The translations under genes were made by a program, and so were the position numbers. Below the pieces are notes generated by a model. That model saw only the letters and a program-made list of their open reading frames with translations. It ran no database searches and had not been told where the DNA came from. DNA of 64,000 nt. It comes from Archivesica marissinica. Taxonomy: Eukaryota > Mollusca > Bivalvia > Venerida > Vesicomyidae. Below are positions 61,171 through 64,000 of the stretch, piece after piece. Location of the stretch: contig CM026400.1 in assembly GCA_014843695.1 (NCBI GenBank), positions 32,803,500-32,867,499 on the forward strand. Reading direction: 5' to 3'. Numbering within the stretch: the first letter of the stretch is position 1; every line of letters begins with the position of its first letter.

Positions 61171-61265
61171 CTCCAGCTGGCTGGCTGGAGGTCGTTGGTT
61201 CTTCCATTGGTGCCGGTACGTGCCTGAAATACCGCTCCGAAGAACCCCGGGTCGGATCGTCCACC
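61165..61265 (+). mobile_element. SINE 3' core right of the 39-bp array
   Basis: CTCTCCAGCTGGCTGGCTGG, AGGTCGTTGGTTCTTCCATT, GGTGCCGGTACGTGCCTGAA, ATACCGCTCCGAAG follow in the order seen in the core of the SINEs at 59669-59911 and 24047-24245, on the plus strand. This is the right half of the SINE that begins at 60075. Confidence 0.78.
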
Positions 61266-61399
61266 GCCAATAACAACTGGAGTCAAAGTATGACCTAAGA
61301 TGTTGATCTGATATTAAACTCAAAAACAAAAGTGTGAGTATGACAATAAACTCATTACAAAAGTGTTATATAAACTCAAAAACAAACAAACATACTCAC

Positions 61400-61454
61400 C
61401 GACCAGCTGAAGACCACAGATAGGAATCAACAACAACAACAACAATACCAACAT
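61400..61454 (-). CDS. Secreted protein of unknown family, exon 1 (signal peptide)
   Basis: The ATG lies at 61454 on the minus strand in GCACGATGTT. The exon encodes MLVLLLLLLIPICGLQLV, a textbook signal peptide core, and ends with G in phase 1 at a strong donor, TCG|GTGAGTATG. The G plus AT of exon 2 gives Asp, so the mature protein probably starts close to LQLV-D-AACTFP. The (CAA)n on the plus strand is the poly-Leu tract. A short GGACCTTTATAACC lies just upstream. Gene direction is right to left, the same as syntaxin-6. Intron 1 (59097-61399) is filled with SINEs and the SINE-derived array. Confidence 0.8.
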
Positions 61455-61500
61455 CGTGCGGTTATAAAGGTCCAGTCTCAGCTATACTACCAAACCATGA

Positions 61501-61855
61501 TCACAATGTGACGACAATATCCCACTCTTCTGGGAGATTATAGTTTATATTACAATGTAATTCTAGTATGTGTTGGGGAAACTGTTGTTCAATTCAATTT
61601 ATCCGTTTACTAGTACAATGTATATTACAAAAACATATCACAATGTGACGACAATATCCCGCCCTTCTGGGAGATTATAGTTTATATTACAATGTAATTC
61701 TGGTATGTGTTGGGGAAACTGTCGTTCAGTTCAATTTATCCGTATACTAGTACAATGTATATTACAAAAACATATCACAATGTGACGACAATACCCGTCC
61801 TTCTGGGAGATTATAGTTTATATTAGCCTACAATGTATTTCTAGTATGTGTAGGA
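61501..61855. repeat. Triplicated 137-bp block upstream of the signal-peptide exon
   Basis: TCACAATGTGACGACAATA recurs at 61501, 61638 and 61775, exactly 137 bp apart. The shared block includes CTTCTGGGAGATTATAGTTT and TGTGTTGGGGAAACTGT. The third copy is incomplete. It starts about 45 bp upstream of the start codon, so it probably lies in the promoter or the 5' untranslated region. Whether it acts in regulation cannot be judged from sequence. Confidence 0.9.
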
Positions 61856-62885
61856 TTCGGTATGAAAGATGTTCATAAGACGTGTCTGGTATGTCTGATA
61901 AGCCAGAACTGGCTGGACGTTTCCAGACGTGTGCACTATCATACGTAGCACTTTCATTTACTCAACAAAATAAAAGGTCGCACAATTAAAGTCATAAATT
62001 GGCACATTCAGTTACACACGTTTTGCAGTAAAGAAATCCATCCTTTTTAGCATTTTAAATCTACTTGAACATTTTGGACAAATATATAATCTAATTTTGA
62101 CTATGTTAATCTGTGTTCCTTCATTAAACTCCCTTCGTAGCGCGAATTTTCCATAGCAAATGACAACAGCAATGGAATTAGTGTGCGTACATCACTTTTA
62201 AAAATAAATATTGATAGCATAAAAAACTGGACTCACATACACTGCACGTTTTTATAACAGGAATTTATCTTTCATAATAATTATATATTTACATAACGAT
62301 TTGGAACGAATGTTTATGAATACGCCACAAATCTATTCGCCATCATAGTTACATGCAATTTAATCAGAACTTTTATATAGAATATTTGTAACGTTATTAC
62401 ATTTTTTAGTCCATATCATTTTACAAAATCACGTATTTAAAACATAGCACACACATTCCATATGCAGTTGTTGTAGAAACATTGAACAATAAACATAAAT
62501 ACATAGACATAGACTATTATGAAAGGAAAATTCGCTTATTGAAATGTGAGCGCAATTCTTTAATTGTATGGCTTTTTTTATCAAGACAATGGAGGCATGG
62601 GTTGGTTCATTAGTTTCACGTCTTTTGTTTATTTCCAAAAATGCGAAGCTCGAGTCAAAACTTGATACAAGTGTGATAAGCTATCTATTGGCTTTTTGTT
62701 TGTTTTCATTTTGCGGTTTAAAGTCGCACCAACAGCTTTAGGTTATTATTTGTATTAGCAATGTGTTATGTAAGCTCCGTCGTAAAATAAAGTCTTTATT
62801 ATTTTTATTATATTTATATTTTTATTGTTTTTATTATTTTTATTTTTTTAAATATTATTTTTCTTATTTTCTTATGTTTATATAA
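61856..62885. other. AT-rich upstream DNA
   Basis: No recognised gene. 62717-62740 (GTTTAAAGTCGCACCAACAG) resembles a SINE end. 62790-62880 is a T/A-rich low-complexity stretch (TTTTTATTATTTTTA). Confidence 0.5.
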
Positions 62886-62889
62886 TGGC

Positions 62890-63435
62890 GACTCCGTAGC
62901 TATTATTGGAGGACGAACACCCCGGGTGATGATATCAGACGGATACGTATCCAGTGGTTACAACGATGGACTGGGAATACAGGGTTCGCAGATTCGATCC
63001 CCCGTCTGACCCGTATAAAATTAACAGTCTTTCAATTGGGACTTTAAATCGAGGTCTCGTCCGCCTCCGTGGTCGAGTGGTTAAGGTCGCTGACTTGTAT
63101 ACCACTGTAACCTATCATCACTGATGGTCACGGGTTCGAGCCCCGCTCAGGCCGTGTCTCATTTATATGAAAAAGTTGGCAGTTTCTTACGGAGGTTGGT
63201 GCACCCAAGTACTGGTTAACCGCTGGAGCCTGCCCAGGAAAGGTGTTGTTAAGTAAACTGCCCGCCGGCGATATAGCCCAAAATGGTGCTGATGCAGGAG
63301 TAAAACCTGAAATATAACATATAACATAAATCGAGGTCTCACTTCGGTGCTTTACATCGTGTCGAGCACGTAAAAGAACTAGATGACATTCTGGAATCTT
63401 GTTTCGCAATCGAGCTAAAAATAAATTTGTATAAA
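62890..63435 (+). mobile_element. Family A SINE interrupted by a family B SINE
   Basis: The outer element has a tRNA-like head (GGATACGTATCCAGTGGTTA, B box AGATTCGATCCCCCG), the body AACAGTCTTTCAATTGGGAC at 63021, and resumes at 63341 with ACTTCGGTGCTTTACATCG. The inner element is listed separately. The outer 3' end is GAATCTTGTTTCGCAATCGA, the tail type of the family C SINE at 2510-2755, not the tail of the family A copy at 59340. Confidence 0.82.
63059..63327 (+). mobile_element. Family B SINE nested inside a family A SINE
   Basis: A perfect 13-bp target-site duplication, AAATCGAGGTCTC, lies at 63046-63058 and 63328-63340. The element starts GTCCGCCTCCGTGGTCGAGT, has GGGTTCGAGCCCCGCTC (B box) and the body GTTTCTTACGGAGGTTGGTG, and ends AGTAAAACCTGAAATATAAC. 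At 269 bp it is the cleanest copy in the window and probably the youngest. Confidence 0.93.
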
Positions 63436-64000
63436 CTAAAATACAAGCACCAAAGTATGTCCGTTATTGAATCGATATGAGAAATGAGATATATGAAATC
63501 CCAATGGGCTTAAACAAAATAAAATATGTCTTTATTTAATTCATCACTTTTCCAGGGGGATGTCAGACGTGACAGATCAGTGCAACAAATAGAAATCTAT
63601 TGAATTAGATGAATCTCTGTAAAGATAAAAGGCGCCTGATACTTTATTTGGGGACAGAATTAATTTGAAAATTAAAACACTCCTGGGAGTGTAGATGTAG
63701 ATGTGGCTCATATATTCACGTGTTATATCGATATACGACAACCTTTATTGTCTCCAATACTGGAGAGCAGATCAAATAATCAACACATATTATTTACATT
63801 CAAAGCAATACATACAAAACGTAATATACAGTCTACATCCGCCATGGCAAAGTCGGTTATGTCGAATTATCCGGTTATCTCGAAATCGGATCAATGTCCC
63901 GTTTCAGACACTATCATTTTACATATAACTGGCTCTGTTTATATAGACTTTCGTTAAGTCAAACTTCGGTTATGTCGAAGTATTTTGTTCGGTCCAACGG
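63436..64000. other. AT-rich DNA with a partial repeat element
   Basis: 63850-64000 carries CGGTTATGTCGAATTATCCG, CGGTTATCTCGAAATCGG and, near the end, TTCGGTTATGTCGAAGTA: a dispersed-repeat look with short internal repeats, cut by the window edge. No gene is recognised. Confidence 0.45.

Noticed and set aside
60111..61329. Proline-rich DGVDPPAGEPP frames, collagen-like at first sight
   Set aside because: 39-42 bp SINE-derived array; several frames are open at once and G-run length changes break each frame.

Overview
This window looks like nuclear DNA of an invertebrate animal, most probably a bivalve or another mollusc. The reasons are GT-AG split genes, tRNA-derived SINEs with target-site duplications, hairpin MITEs, and a large load of minisatellites and microsatellites. 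There is no bacterial operon layout. Two runs of exactly 1000 N (3503-4502, 39927-40926) are scaffold gaps, and each lies at the edge of a tandem array. More than half of the window is tandem repeat. Nearly all long open frames are artefacts of repeat units whose length is a multiple of three.

Four pieces of genes can be supported. (1) Minus strand, 24287-30105: three consecutive exons, with matching splice phases, encode the C-terminal SNARE motif and tail anchor of syntaxin-6. (2) Minus strand, 58446-61454: three consecutive phase-matched exons encode the N-terminus of an unrecognised secreted protein (leucine-rich signal peptide, cysteines, two NWT glycosylation sequons). (3) Plus strand, 7560-7738: a probable last exon of a lysine-rich protein that I do not recognise. 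(4) Minus strand, 1971-2080: a possible phase 1-1 internal exon. The N-terminal exons of syntaxin-6 and the later exons of the secreted gene are not visible. Both should lie in or around the gap and the 17-kb array between them, unless the scaffold join is wrong.

Layout: 1-735 (ACGC)n; 736-2755 SINEs and a possible exon; 2757-6673 AT-rich and 28-bp arrays around gap 1; 6674-8950 last exon, MITE and unique sequence; 8951-15237 a 36-bp array; 15238-24046 a dense field of SINEs, MITEs and short arrays; 24047-30105 syntaxin-6 exons with introns built from arrays; 30088-39926 a 37-bp array; gap 2; 40927-58190 an 18-bp array; 58216-61454 secreted-protein gene; 61455-64000 upstream DNA with a triplicated 137-bp block and nested SINEs.

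The main observation is that three separate arrays in the syntaxin-6 gene are tandem copies of the gene's own exon/intron borders. A 41-bp unit copies the 5' splice site of the penultimate exon. A 55-bp unit copies the 3' splice site of the last exon. A 37-bp unit, repeated about 265 times, copies the 3' splice site of the first visible exon. Each array therefore lays out dozens to hundreds of decoy splice sites beside the real one. In the last intron, use of any decoy would add an early stop just before the membrane anchor. Two further arrays (60180-61175 and 20160-20590) grew from segments of SINEs in the same manner.
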